Below are positions 54,801 to 63,860 of a stretch of 64,000 nt of DNA, one piece after another. Origin of the DNA: Chitinivibrionales bacterium (GTDB lineage: Bacteria > Fibrobacterota > Chitinivibrionia > Chitinivibrionales > WJKA01); the NCBI GenBank assembly GCA_014728215.1, contig WJLZ01000086.1, positions 62,001 to 126,000 of the forward strand, written 5' to 3'. Below the pieces are notes generated by a model. That model searched no databases. It was not told where the DNA came from and saw nothing but the letters and a program-made list of their open reading frames with translations. Made by a program: the position numbers and the translations under genes. Within the stretch, counting starts at the first letter, position 1, and each line of letters opens with the position of its first letter.

Positions 54801-56648
54801 TTATTTATCATATGCAAATACTTCAATATCGGTGTGGGGAAGAAACATGGCTTTCTGAAATTCTTCCACGTAGTCATCCGCACCCATAAGGTCATAATAG
54901 GTTGTCTTTTCGGCAATAGCCCTTATTGCTTCCCAGGCTTCAATCGACAGGGCCGCCATGGATGCGCCTTTCAGCGAGGTATTGCCTGCAAAACGAACTT
55001 TTTCCAGGGCAACCGGTGGTAACAATCCGATTGCAACCGCATTGCCGATATCGAGATACCGCCCGAAAGAGCCGGCGATATAAAACCGGTCGATATCACT
55101 GCACGACAGATCCAGCCGCGAGGTTATAATATGTATAGCAGCGTAGATCGCCGCTTTTGCGGTAATGATATTCTCAATATCAACTTCGGTGATAAAGACG
55201 CCTTCCTCGCGCGATGATTCCCCGGGAGGAACAAGCACATACCGTTGTATGCCCTCTTTACTGCGAATTCGTTCGGTATCTTCACCAACGATTTTTCCCG
55301 AACGGTTGATCACCCCTTCTTTTAAAAGCACGGCAATTAAATCGATGATTCCCGAACCGCATATACCGGCAGGTTTGCAGTCACCAATACAGCTATAGGT
55401 GATCGAATCGTTTTCCGCAAAAACCCGCTCGACTGCTCCTGCCGTAGCGCGCATACCGCATTCGACACTGGCTCCTTCAAGCGCAGGTCCAGCCGACGCC
55501 GAACAGGCGATTAACCAGTCTTTGCTTCCAATAATCACTTCGCCATTGGTTCCGATATCGACCAGCAGTGATATTTCATCACTGGTATGCATTCCGGTAG
55601 CAAATATCCCGGCGGTAAGATCGCTTCCGACCCAGGAACTGATTCCGGGAAGACAATAGAGATATCCATGGTGATTTATCCCGACGCCCACCGAATGGGC
55701 GGCAACGGCTGGCGGCTTCAAACATGCGGCAATATAAGGTTCCCGTCGGATATTCTCCACCGGAAGGGCCAGCAGGAAATGCTCCATTGCAGTATTGCCG
55801 GCAATCACAACAGCATAGATATTATCGACGGCCACGGCATTGGCATCGGCCAGGCCCCCGATCAATTTGTTGATATCCCCGGCAATGTTATCCTGAAGGG
55901 TACCGATTCCCTTTCTCTCTGCGGAGATCAAACGAGCGGTTACTTCCTGACCATGAATATCCTGAGAATTAAATACCGCAGCGCCATCAATGACTTCCCC
56001 GGTGATCAGATCAATCAGGTTGGCGACCACGGTAGTGGTTCCGATATCAACTGCCACAGCATAACAGCTTTTCAGCGTTTTCTCTGCATCAACCGAAAGA
56101 ATATCCCAATGGTCCAGGTTATATGCGGCAACAGCCGAAATCCTGTTTTCACCGCCCCTGATAAGCGGTGGAAGTACCTGGATTATCTCCAGCCCGGCCT
56201 GGAACTTTCCTGGGGCGACAACCGACTGCAGCGCTTGAGCAAATCGTGACCAGTCATCGTCGTTATTATCCAGCGAGGGTTCTTCCAGAGCAAGATTGTG
56301 CACAGTCACCAGGGGATTGCATTCCCGGGGGGTAAAATGTTCGAATCCATCTTCTCTACCGGGCCGTGCCTGTTCACTTCCCGCATGGCCGTCATCATCG
56401 ATAACCGACTTGCCGACATCAACGATACAGTCTCCGAACACCTTCGTTATACAGGCAAGGACCACCCTTCCCGCAGTTGCATCTTTGTGGGGAAGAATGG
56501 TTACTTTACACTTACCACATGTCCCGTTTCCGCCGCAGACGGCATTCAACATTATTCCGGCTTCAACGGCGGCCTCGAGAAGTGTCGCGCCTTCGTCAAC
56601 CCGTACAGTTGTTTTTGATGGAATAAATGTTACGGCATAGCTTGTCAT
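54801..56648 (-). CDS. acsV: Corrinoid reductive activator AcsV (RACo-type, 2Fe-2S ferredoxin and ASKHA ATPase)
   Basis: This protein restores the inactive Co(II) corrinoid of AcsC/D to Co(I) at the expense of ATP. In 615 aa it has an N-terminal plant-type ferredoxin domain with Cys38, Cys44, Cys47 and Cys66 (VCGGNGTCGKC), a linker, and a DUF4445 ASKHA ATPase domain. The ATPase domain shows AVDIGTTTVVANLIDL (phosphate 1), VVIAGNTAMEHFLL, LLVDIGTNGEVIIG (phosphate 2) and FYIAGSFGRYLDIGNAVAIGLLP. Length is normal. It lies 21 bases downstream of acsC and 15 upstream of the cooC-type gene. Confidence 0.93.
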   Translation of the reverse strand: MTSYAVTFIPSKTTVRVDEGATLLEAAVEAGIMLNAVCGGNGTCGKCKVTILPHKDATAGRVVLACITKVFGDCIVDVGKSVIDDDGHAGSEQARPGREDGFEHFTPRECNPLVTVHNLALEEPSLDNNDDDWSRFAQALQSVVAPGKFQAGLEIIQVLPPLIRGGENRISAVAAYNLDHWDILSVDAEKTLKSCYAVAVDIGTTTVVANLIDLITGEVIDGAAVFNSQDIHGQEVTARLISAERKGIGTLQDNIAGDINKLIGGLADANAVAVDNIYAVVIAGNTAMEHFLLALPVENIRREPYIAACLKPPAVAAHSVGVGINHHGYLYCLPGISSWVGSDLTAGIFATGMHTSDEISLLVDIGTNGEVIIGSKDWLIACSASAGPALEGASVECGMRATAGAVERVFAENDSITYSCIGDCKPAGICGSGIIDLIAVLLKEGVINRSGKIVGEDTERIRSKEGIQRYVLVPPGESSREEGVFITEVDIENIITAKAAIYAAIHIITSRLDLSCSDIDRFYIAGSFGRYLDIGNAVAIGLLPPVALEKVRFAGNTSLKGASMAALSIEAWEAIRAIAEKTTYYDLMGADDYVEEFQKAMFLPHTDIEVFAYDK

Positions 56649-56669
56649 AAGGATACTGATTATACTTCT

Positions 56670-58004
56670 CTATTTCCAGGCTTCATTGAGAAACGACGGA
56701 ATCTTGCTCGCATTTTCAGGGCCGATCAGAACCTCTTTCCACTCCGAGGTCTCTTCGATCTCGGCCTTGTAGATAGGGAGTAGACCGGGAATAATGAGCT
56801 TGCGGTGTTTTACTTTATCTGCAAGTTTCTGCTCGTTAAATGCCTTGATAATTTTTTCTACCGAGATTTTGTCCCCTGCATAGGCATTGAGTACACCAAG
56901 GCCCTCAGTATCGACAACACTGATATAGGCAGGGATCTTGCTCCGCTCGACTTCGCCGGCGACACTGAAATAGGTAAGGGAAAAATTAGTTGTGAACAGC
57001 ACCGGTGAATTCTCATCCGGCGAACCGATTTCATACACCCCGGCTTCGACCATGTTCGGTTTCTGGGGATCGGTATAGATATCCTGCACTACGGTCATAA
57101 TCGAAATGAGTTCCGATGGTTCTACATTATCGATAATCACAATCCCTGCGTATTTTGCTGCAAAGGCTGATGTTGCTGAGCATTCCATACCGGTATTCTC
57201 TTCGTGCACATCCACACACGTCGGATATCCAAGGGCCTTGAAATTTTTCTTCAGTGCAGCGCGCCGGGCGATCGTCAAATTCTGCAATGCCTTTTGCCCC
57301 TCCCTGCCGTCAAAGGCAAGTACAATATCCTGCACTCCTTTGTTTTTCGCCTTTTCGGCGGCATCGGCAACTGTCTCGATGGAGTCGCCGCTCACGGTCA
57401 TGGGACATTTAAGTTGTGCCGCTATTTCTGCAAAGGATTCGGCAGTCGAATTATCTGCACCGAACAGGAGCGGTTTGTTATCCTTAATACTCTCCGCAGC
57501 AGCTTTCATCGTTGCAGCATCTTTGGAAACAAGGATCAGAGGAACCGAGCATTTATCGGCGATACTCTTTGCCCGCCCCGAAGAATCATCGCACCCGTCA
57601 AGTTCTACCGCACAGAGTTCGACGTTCAGTTTCTGCCCCACCCGTTCGAATACGGAGGCGTTGATTTTTTCAACTTTCAAAAGAGCATCGTCAAGAGATA
57701 ACGATGACCCGATTCTTACGGCAATAGCTGTTGGATGATGAAATTTCTCTTCATGACGAAACATCACGGTTTCCTGTCCGGTTGTAAATTGTTTTCCTGC
57801 GGGACCGATTTTCACCAGCCGCATGGGTGGTGTTGATGCATCCGCTAATGACGAACGGGCGTCATCGGATGCATGCGGACAGTCGGCCAGCGCCTTCTTC
57901 TTTGCAGCCACCTGCATCGCAAAGGCCATACAGGTAGGAAAACCGCACTCTTTACAATTTGTTTTCGGAAGACTTTTATAAATTTGCATTGCTGTTAAAG
58001 CCAT
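56670..58004 (-). CDS. acsC: Corrinoid iron-sulfur protein large subunit AcsC
   Basis: AcsC is the corrinoid-binding and [4Fe-4S] subunit of the methyl carrier. The 444-aa protein has the N-terminal iron-sulfur motif with Cys17, Cys20, Cys25 and Cys42 (NCKECGFPTC), a central TIM barrel (TAIAVRIGSSLSLDDALLKVEKIN onward) and a C-terminal Rossmann-like corrinoid domain (NFSLTYFSVAGEVERS ... VLNAYAGDKISVEKI). The 4Fe-4S cluster passes electrons from AcsV to cobalt. AGGAGGAACA before the ATG fixes the start. It is separated from acsB by 261 bases that hold a dispersed repeat, so an internal promoter is possible. Confidence 0.96.
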   Translation of the reverse strand: MALTAMQIYKSLPKTNCKECGFPTCMAFAMQVAAKKKALADCPHASDDARSSLADASTPPMRLVKIGPAGKQFTTGQETVMFRHEEKFHHPTAIAVRIGSSLSLDDALLKVEKINASVFERVGQKLNVELCAVELDGCDDSSGRAKSIADKCSVPLILVSKDAATMKAAAESIKDNKPLLFGADNSTAESFAEIAAQLKCPMTVSGDSIETVADAAEKAKNKGVQDIVLAFDGREGQKALQNLTIARRAALKKNFKALGYPTCVDVHEENTGMECSATSAFAAKYAGIVIIDNVEPSELISIMTVVQDIYTDPQKPNMVEAGVYEIGSPDENSPVLFTTNFSLTYFSVAGEVERSKIPAYISVVDTEGLGVLNAYAGDKISVEKIIKAFNEQKLADKVKHRKLIIPGLLPIYKAEIEETSEWKEVLIGPENASKIPSFLNEAWK

Positions 58005-58029
58005 TGTTCCTCCTGATATTGGGTATGGG

Positions 58030-58063
58030 TTGGGGGTAGAGTCAGGATGCCGGTTTGGGTTAT
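58030..58063. repeat. Dispersed intergenic repeat family 1, copy B
   Basis: GGGTAGAGTCAGGATGCCGG and flanking bases match the copy at 4824-4860 and partly that at 33425-33450. It interrupts the acs operon between acsB and acsC. Confidence 0.55.
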
Positions 58064-58265
58064 CGTTAGGGGTAAAGTACTATTCCCTTCCTTAACGGCT
58101 TATTACTCTAACCCATCCTGATAAATGTACTGTATTTATTAAATTAATTTCTACTGCTCTCGTCGTTCGTCTTTGAATATGAACCATGGCACTCAGTTTG
58201 TAGCGTTGTCTTCCTGAGATGTCATAGTTCGTCATACGTTCTTCACAACTGGTCCCTGACCCTTG

Positions 58266-60482
58266 CTAAAACAACGGTTCCATTTCAAAAACCGGATGCT
58301 GTACTTCCTGTAGATATTCCATCAGTTTTTCGGGGTCTTCGGCATCTTTTTCGGTTGCTATTTTATCGAAAAGGTCGGTGATATTCTGTTGTTCGAGCAT
58401 AGGACGAAGCCGGTCTTCAATTTCTTCTTTCAGATGCTGGGGCATCCATACAATCCGCTTGTGACCGCCATCGGCGGAGATGAATTTCGGACTGCTGATA
58501 TAGAGTTTACCGATACCGATAAAACCGGGTGTCTGATGGCCGCCGCCGATCTGACCGGCGAGGGTTGAAAACCCCATACCCACCGGGGTCATTCCCTGAA
58601 AATCTCTGTCCACGATCATTATGCCGCTCACTTCAGGGACAATTGCCGCGATACATTCAAAACAGCCACAGGCCGTCATCGGATCTTCCATGATCGAATA
58701 GGCGTTGAAAACAGAGAGATTTCCATTGGATTTGAGTTCCACATAATCGTTGATATTTTCCCATTGCCCCTTAACAGAATCGACACACACCCCTTTAATC
58801 ACCGGCTGGTTGGGACCGTGGGGATCGATCTGATGAGATGCTTTACAGTCGAGCCAGGTATAGGCGCCGCAGAGCCCCAACCGCTGAGGAGTGACAATAC
58901 ATACATGATTGGGTGCATAAGACTGACACAACATGCAGGAGTAAAAAGTATCCACATCCTCATCGGTCATGGTACCGATCTTGTCGTCACGTTCGTTGTA
59001 GATATCTCTGGCTGTACTCAGCAGTTTCGATGCTTTTTCGGCATCGGTTATCAGGGTGACCTGTACCCGGTCGAGAATTGCCGAGAATTCGGCCTGCATC
59101 TTGGCGGCCAGTATTTCTCCGAAATCCCGTACTTTAAAACCCTTTGCATGAGCATCTTTACTGATACGAACCCAGATGAAATGGCGTTGCCCCATATGGA
59201 AAATGCCGTTGGCGCAGGAGATAAACTCATGAATACGCCGTTCGAGAACCGATTCGAAATCCGGCTGAAATTCTCTCCCGGCGACTTCAACCAGGATACC
59301 GAGCGGATAAGCTTCACCTTCCTTCATCGAATCGACATCAGGGCCCACAACTTCAATTTTCCCGTTTTCGACTTCGTCCATACCCCGCATCCTGACAAGT
59401 TCGAATGCATCTGCATATTTTCCGCCGAACTGGACAAACATATCCTCTTTTCGAACCCGTTCACCTTCAAATCCCGCACCGTAGGGAACGGGAATCGGCA
59501 CCTTGTCGATTTTAATCGTCATACCCCGGAGTTCGATTGCCCGGCTGATAATCTCATCGAGTTTGACATCGGCGATAACATGTTCGTAGGTGCAGATACC
59601 GGTAGGACGAATCTCTGGTATCGACATGTCGGATATGACCGGGAAGCCGAAATTTATCGCACCTGCAGCGGTGGCATATTTTTCATCGGTAATTACCTGT
59701 TCTTCATCGACTTCCTTATCTTTACCAAGAGCCATAACAAAGGCATGGACCCTGTTTTTATTATACATGAGAATTTCCCGTGCCGCGTTGAGATCGCCGG
59801 GCTCGATACCGCCGAATGTCATGGCCGAACGCGCGGCAAAATTGAGCGCATGGACCGCCGAGGTAACATCTTTACCGAAAGGGACTAAAAAGGTGTCCCA
59901 GTTCATTTCGATTTTTTCTTCGGCCAGCTGCTCGGCGATCGATTTTCCACTGCTGTTACCGGCCATAAAAACAAGAATGTTCCGTTCCTGGAGTCCCCGT
60001 ACCAGATCGACCGCTTCCTGATTGGTGGGTGTATGCCCGACCAGCGCGGCAAATCCCGGCATGCGGCCGTCAACAAGCTTGATCCCCTGCAGCCGGAGAA
60101 TACTGTCGTCGGTATACCCGAGCCAGATATCATCGACCGGCTGAGGACGGATAACATATTTGAGCACCTCGATAGTCTCTTCGGCCAGAAGGGTTGCAAC
60201 CCCCGAATTGAGTGTTTCACCGAGATACGGAAGCCAGACTTCATCATCGGGTATATTCCCCAGTAATTTACGCGCTTCCTGCAGTGACAATTCCAGATCA
60301 CCGAGTTTCTCTACCTGCTGTCCCAGAAAGAGCAGCATGATCGGAAGGTAATAGGCTGTATTGGGATAGGCGACCGGACAATCTTTTCCCTTGAGTTCAA
60401 TCGCCCGTGCCAGTGATTCTTCCGCCTGTTCTACAAGCTTGTGTGCTCCTCGTATAGCTGCTGTTGCAATGATTTTAGACAT
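58266..60482 (-). CDS. acsB: CO-methylating acetyl-CoA synthase AcsB
   Basis: AcsB condenses CO, a methyl group from the corrinoid protein and CoA to acetyl-CoA. The 738-aa bacterial-type enzyme has the N-terminal CODH-contact domain. The A-cluster ligands are Cys516, Cys519, Cys528 and Cys538 for the cubane (CMLCQSYAPNHVC ... GLC) and the Cys605-Gly606-Cys607 motif that holds the distal nickel. Spacing matches the Moorella enzyme (506/509/518/528 and 595/597) with an offset of ten. Further support is GMTPVGMGFSTLAGQIGGG. GAGGGAACCAC precedes the ATG. It lies 142 bases downstream of the CO dehydrogenase gene, with a repeat in the gap. Confidence 0.97.
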   Translation of the reverse strand: MSKIIATAAIRGAHKLVEQAEESLARAIELKGKDCPVAYPNTAYYLPIMLLFLGQQVEKLGDLELSLQEARKLLGNIPDDEVWLPYLGETLNSGVATLLAEETIEVLKYVIRPQPVDDIWLGYTDDSILRLQGIKLVDGRMPGFAALVGHTPTNQEAVDLVRGLQERNILVFMAGNSSGKSIAEQLAEEKIEMNWDTFLVPFGKDVTSAVHALNFAARSAMTFGGIEPGDLNAAREILMYNKNRVHAFVMALGKDKEVDEEQVITDEKYATAAGAINFGFPVISDMSIPEIRPTGICTYEHVIADVKLDEIISRAIELRGMTIKIDKVPIPVPYGAGFEGERVRKEDMFVQFGGKYADAFELVRMRGMDEVENGKIEVVGPDVDSMKEGEAYPLGILVEVAGREFQPDFESVLERRIHEFISCANGIFHMGQRHFIWVRISKDAHAKGFKVRDFGEILAAKMQAEFSAILDRVQVTLITDAEKASKLLSTARDIYNERDDKIGTMTDEDVDTFYSCMLCQSYAPNHVCIVTPQRLGLCGAYTWLDCKASHQIDPHGPNQPVIKGVCVDSVKGQWENINDYVELKSNGNLSVFNAYSIMEDPMTACGCFECIAAIVPEVSGIMIVDRDFQGMTPVGMGFSTLAGQIGGGHQTPGFIGIGKLYISSPKFISADGGHKRIVWMPQHLKEEIEDRLRPMLEQQNITDLFDKIATEKDAEDPEKLMEYLQEVQHPVFEMEPLF

Positions 60483-60519
60483 GTGGTTCCCTCTATAGAT
60501 TCAATATGATGATGGAAGC

Positions 60520-60553
60520 TGGAGTAATCCCGATTACACATCGGGACAGGTGG
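60520..60553. repeat. Dispersed intergenic repeat family 2, copy 2
   Basis: TGGAGTAATCCCGATT to ACAGGTGG aligns with 42242-42275. This copy contains the inverted repeat CCCGAT/ATCGGG around TACAC. It lies between acsA and acsB. Confidence 0.5.
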
Positions 60554-60585
60554 AAGAGCGGAGTGTCACTCCACTATCTTCTCTC

Positions 60586-60633
60586 TTAACTTTCAACTTT
60601 CAACCTTCATTCGATTTTCAACCTTCAACTCTC
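60586..60633. repeat. TTCAACY heptamer tandem repeat
   Basis: Imperfect units of TTTCAAC/CTTCAAC repeat about five times and run into the stop codon region of acsA/cooS. A similar shorter run (TTCAACCTTCAAC) lies at 30819-30831 upstream of the FecR-like genes. Confidence 0.4.
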
Positions 60634-62538
60634 CCCAAACGCCTGTTCATAAATCATAGGCTTCAATTTCAGGGCTTTTCGTTTTGTATCGATATGTGCC
60701 AGCATGGCATGAGCGGCTTTTACCGGATCGAGTTCAAAGTGCCATTTTCCGCCCACATCCATTTCAATGCCATTTGTCAGGTATTCGGCAAGATTTTCGC
60801 TCCCCATGACCGGCAGGGGATGGCCGATTACCGTGAACACACCCGATGCTACAAAATAAGATCCGATCGCAACGGCTTTTTCCGACATCCATTCGGGTGC
60901 GGCTCCTGCGACGGGAAGATCACTCAAGTCTTCTCCCAACCCGCCTTCAGCCAAAATATTGGTGATCACCCGGAGGATTCTGCTGTTATCGACACAGGAA
61001 CCCACATGGAGCACAGGCGGAATGCCGACAGCCCGGCATACTTCCTGAAGCCCCTTGCCGGCCATGGAAAAAGCGGTTTCCGGACGGAGCAGGCCGTGTT
61101 TGGCACAGCTGATTGCATTACAGCCGGTCGTGACTACCAGGGTATCATTCTTTATGAGTTCCTTTACCATGGCGATATGGGCTTCTTCAAAATCGACATT
61201 GGGATTGGAGCAGCCGATAACGCCGGCAGCGCCCCGAAGCCTGCCGCTGATAATGGCATCGTTGAGCGGCCGATAGGTCGAACGGTAGGTGCCACCCAGA
61301 AATCGATAGACCGATTCAGCAGTAAATCCCGCAACAATTTTCTCATTTTCATCAGGAACAGCAATTTTCTCCGACTTCCGATTCGGGTAATTCTCAATAG
61401 CCGCATCCAAAATCTTCATTGCCGTTTCAACAGCCTTGTCTTCATGAAACTCGAGATGCTCAACACCAGGCATTTTTGCTTTTGGCGAGGTTGTGATAAG
61501 CTTGGTGTGGTAACAACCGGTCACCTCCGACAATCCGGGCATCAGGCATTGAACATCAACAACCATAAGGTCAACCGCGCCGGTGACAACAGCGAGTTCC
61601 TGCTGAAGAAAACTTCCGGCAACAGGAATACCATGCCGCATAAGTATTTCATTTGCCGTACAGCATATACCTGCAACCGTAATGCCTTCGGCACCTTTTG
61701 CCTTTGCTTTTTCGACAAGCTCTTTTTTCTGTGAGACGATTGCGATGATATCGGAGAGGGTGGGTTCATGGCCGTGGACCAGCAGATTGACATGGGAGGG
61801 CTTGAGCACTCCCAGATTGGCCGCGGAACGGAGAGGGTTGGGCGATCCGAAAAGGGCATCTGAAATTTCAGATGCGATCATGGAACCTCCCCAGCCGTCG
61901 GCAAGAGCCGTTCTCATTCCGTGCTTGATCACATTTTTATACTCGGCATCCACTCCCATGGTTGTCCGGTGCATCACCTCGACAATTTCCCGGTCGATTG
62001 ACCGCGGGGTGATATTCTGTTCTTTCCAGACCTTTTTCCGTGCCTCGGGAGCAATCGAAGCAATTGTTACTTCACCTACCTGTTTCCCGAAATCGTTAAG
62101 CGCTTGTAGAGCTACTTCTTTTGCGATAGCTTTGATATCCTTTGAATCGGTCTCGATTCCGTATATCCCGGCCAGCGCCTTGAGCTTGTTTTCATCCTTG
62201 ATCGTGTAATCTTTCCCCTGATCTTCAGCAACCATGAGCAGTGTATGCGCAGTATTTCTTCCATGATCAGAATGGGCGGCCGCACCGCCGGCAATCATGC
62301 GGATAAGATTTCGCGCCGCTATGGTATCGACATTCGCGCCGCAGACGCCAACCGGATTCTTCTTGCTGATCCGACAGGGCCCCATACTGCAGATCCGGCA
62401 ACAAACGCCCTCCTTACCAAATTTACATTGCGGCTGCATGGATTCATACCGGTCCCAGACTGTTGTCACCTTGTCGTTCTCAGCCTTAATTATCAGTTTC
62501 TGCGATGCTTTATCGGCGTGTTTTAACTCAGTTGCCAT
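60625..62538 (-). CDS. acsA: Ni-CO dehydrogenase catalytic subunit (AcsA/CooS)
   Basis: This subunit reversibly reduces CO2 to CO for acetyl-CoA synthesis. The 637-aa protein has the D- and B-cluster cysteines at 38, 46, 47, 50, 55 and 66 (CKFGKEGVCCRICSMGPC). C-cluster elements follow (LLVHGHEPTLSD, GICCTANEILMRHG, VDVQCLMPG, GCSNPN, TTGCNAISCAKHG and HVGSCVDNSR). It lies directly upstream of acsB as in acetogens, so it is the AcsA of the bifunctional complex rather than a free CooS. Its start overlaps the end of the cooC gene by 11 bases. AGAGGGAG before the ATG supports the start. Confidence 0.97.
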   Translation of the reverse strand: MATELKHADKASQKLIIKAENDKVTTVWDRYESMQPQCKFGKEGVCCRICSMGPCRISKKNPVGVCGANVDTIAARNLIRMIAGGAAAHSDHGRNTAHTLLMVAEDQGKDYTIKDENKLKALAGIYGIETDSKDIKAIAKEVALQALNDFGKQVGEVTIASIAPEARKKVWKEQNITPRSIDREIVEVMHRTTMGVDAEYKNVIKHGMRTALADGWGGSMIASEISDALFGSPNPLRSAANLGVLKPSHVNLLVHGHEPTLSDIIAIVSQKKELVEKAKAKGAEGITVAGICCTANEILMRHGIPVAGSFLQQELAVVTGAVDLMVVDVQCLMPGLSEVTGCYHTKLITTSPKAKMPGVEHLEFHEDKAVETAMKILDAAIENYPNRKSEKIAVPDENEKIVAGFTAESVYRFLGGTYRSTYRPLNDAIISGRLRGAAGVIGCSNPNVDFEEAHIAMVKELIKNDTLVVTTGCNAISCAKHGLLRPETAFSMAGKGLQEVCRAVGIPPVLHVGSCVDNSRILRVITNILAEGGLGEDLSDLPVAGAAPEWMSEKAVAIGSYFVASGVFTVIGHPLPVMGSENLAEYLTNGIEMDVGGKWHFELDPVKAAHAMLAHIDTKRKALKLKPMIYEQAFGES

Positions 62539-63289
62539 GCATAAGCTCCCTCTGTATTTTCTTCTTTAAAGTAGATATTTGCTCACGAATTTCAGGAGGA
62601 ATCTCCTCTTTATTGTAATCGCTCAACGAATCTGAAAAAGGGATCTCACACCATGGAGTCTCCCCTGTAACGCTTTGTATCCGCTGTCGGTCCTGCTCAT
62701 TGCTGACCTTGTTTGCAATTATCGCTGTTTTTTTGATATTTAAATCCTCAGCAAGTTTCCGTATGCGGATCCAGGTTTTCAGACTTGCAGATGTCGGCTC
62801 CACAACTGCACACAAAAGATCCACAAACTGAGAAGTGCCCCGTCCTAAATGCTCAATACCCGCTTCCATATCCATAATAACGATTTCATCCCGCTGAAAA
62901 AGTACATGGCCTAAAAGCTGTTTAACCATGACATTCTGCGGACACGCGCATCCGCTGCCGCCCCTGCGGACTGTCCCCATCACCAGAAGCTTGATATTAT
63001 CTATGGAAATCGAAAATTTATCGGGGATATCATCAACACGGGGATTCATGGTAAAATAGACCGTAGCCTGATCGGGTTCCGCACCAACCCGCTCTTTTAT
63101 CAGATCTCTCATCTCTACAAGGGGCGTTATTTCAAGCTCCGGAGGAAAACCCAATGCTTCAGCCAGATTGGCATCAGGATCGGCATCGATAGCGATAACT
63201 TTCAGATTATCATCGGCAAAAGATTTAGCAAGCAAAGCGGACAGTGTAGTCTTCCCTACTCCCCCTTTGCCTGACACTGCTATTTTCAA
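62528..63289 (-). CDS. cooC: CO dehydrogenase nickel-insertion ATPase CooC
   Basis: This 253-aa MinD-like ATPase helps load nickel into the C-cluster. It has Walker A SGKGGVGKTTLS, AIDADPDANLAEALG, the Cys-X-Cys motif GGSGCACPQN used by CooC dimers to bind nickel, and the switch MDMEAGIEHLGRG. The start codon is TTG at 63289, with GAGG about ten bases upstream; no better start is in frame. It overlaps the CO dehydrogenase gene by 11 bases and is the first gene of the acs operon behind a good promoter. It is clearly distinct from the cooC-type gene at 54018. Confidence 0.93.
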   Translation of the reverse strand: MKIAVSGKGGVGKTTLSALLAKSFADDNLKVIAIDADPDANLAEALGFPPELEITPLVEMRDLIKERVGAEPDQATVYFTMNPRVDDIPDKFSISIDNIKLLVMGTVRRGGSGCACPQNVMVKQLLGHVLFQRDEIVIMDMEAGIEHLGRGTSQFVDLLCAVVEPTSASLKTWIRIRKLAEDLNIKKTAIIANKVSNEQDRQRIQSVTGETPWCEIPFSDSLSDYNKEEIPPEIREQISTLKKKIQRELMHGN

Positions 63290-63384
63290 AAAAGAATTAC
63301 CTCACATATTAAGCTGTTAGTAGTATAGTATTATAATTTATATATCGAATAAAAATTGGGTATAGTGAAATATGAGTGAAATTA

Positions 63385-63413
63385 ATAATACATGATGTCG
63401 AACTATTTCTCAA
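63385..63413 (-). promoter_or_regulatory. Sigma-70 promoter of the acs operon
   Basis: On the minus strand TTGAGA (63413-63408) and TATTAT (63390-63385) are spaced by 17 bases, about 95 bases before the TTG start of cooC. A second A+T-rich -10-like stretch (TATAAT) lies nearer the gene. Confidence 0.5.
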
Positions 63414-63473
63414 CTAACCAGCCCCGAACTTACCCAAAAAGACCAGACTGGAAATATCCCGGCGCTTGTTTGA

Positions 63474-63860
63474 TCAGCCTTCAGATTCGAGAAATGAATC
63501 ATAGGCAGATGAATCCATCAAGTCATCGAGCCCGGCGGTATCGACATTTTTCAATTTCACTATCCAGCCCTGGTCGTAGGGGCTGGTGTTGACCAATTCG
63601 GGTTGATTGCCTAAAGCATCATTGACCTCGGCAACTTCACCGGACACCGGGGCATAAAGGTCACTTGCGGCTTTTACCGACTCAATGACACCGAATTCTT
63701 TGCCCTTCGACAGCTGTGTACCGGATTGGGGCATTTCAACAAAGGTAATATCTCCCAAAGAATCCTGAGCATGATCGGTGATCCCAATAACAGCAGTATC
63801 TCCATCGATTTTCACCCATTCGTGGGATTTTGCATATTTTCGATCGTCTGGTGATGACAT
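63474..63860 (-). CDS. gcvH: Glycine cleavage system H protein
   Basis: GcvH carries the aminomethyl group on a lipoyl arm between the P, T and L proteins of glycine cleavage. The 128-aa protein is full length with YAKSHEWVKIDGDTAVIGITDHAQDSLGDI and the lipoylated Lys63 in GVIESVKAASDLYAPVSGEV. The start at 63860 has AAGGAA seven bases upstream. It lies about 185 bases upstream of the acs operon with a promoter between, so the two need not share a transcript. No gcvP, gcvT or lipoyl ligase is in the window. Glycine cleavage or its reverse would connect one-carbon units to this pathway. Confidence 0.95.
   Translation of the reverse strand: MSSPDDRKYAKSHEWVKIDGDTAVIGITDHAQDSLGDITFVEMPQSGTQLSKGKEFGVIESVKAASDLYAPVSGEVAEVNDALGNQPELVNTSPYDQGWIVKLKNVDTAGLDDLMDSSAYDSFLESEG

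Noticed and set aside
58764-59888. Long plus-strand frame (374 codons) opposite acsB
   Set aside because: It is the antisense of a well-conserved acsB coding region; no start signal and no plausible product.
60550-61734. Long plus-strand frame (394 codons) opposite acsA
   Set aside because: Antisense of the CO dehydrogenase gene, with its start inside intergenic heptamer repeats.
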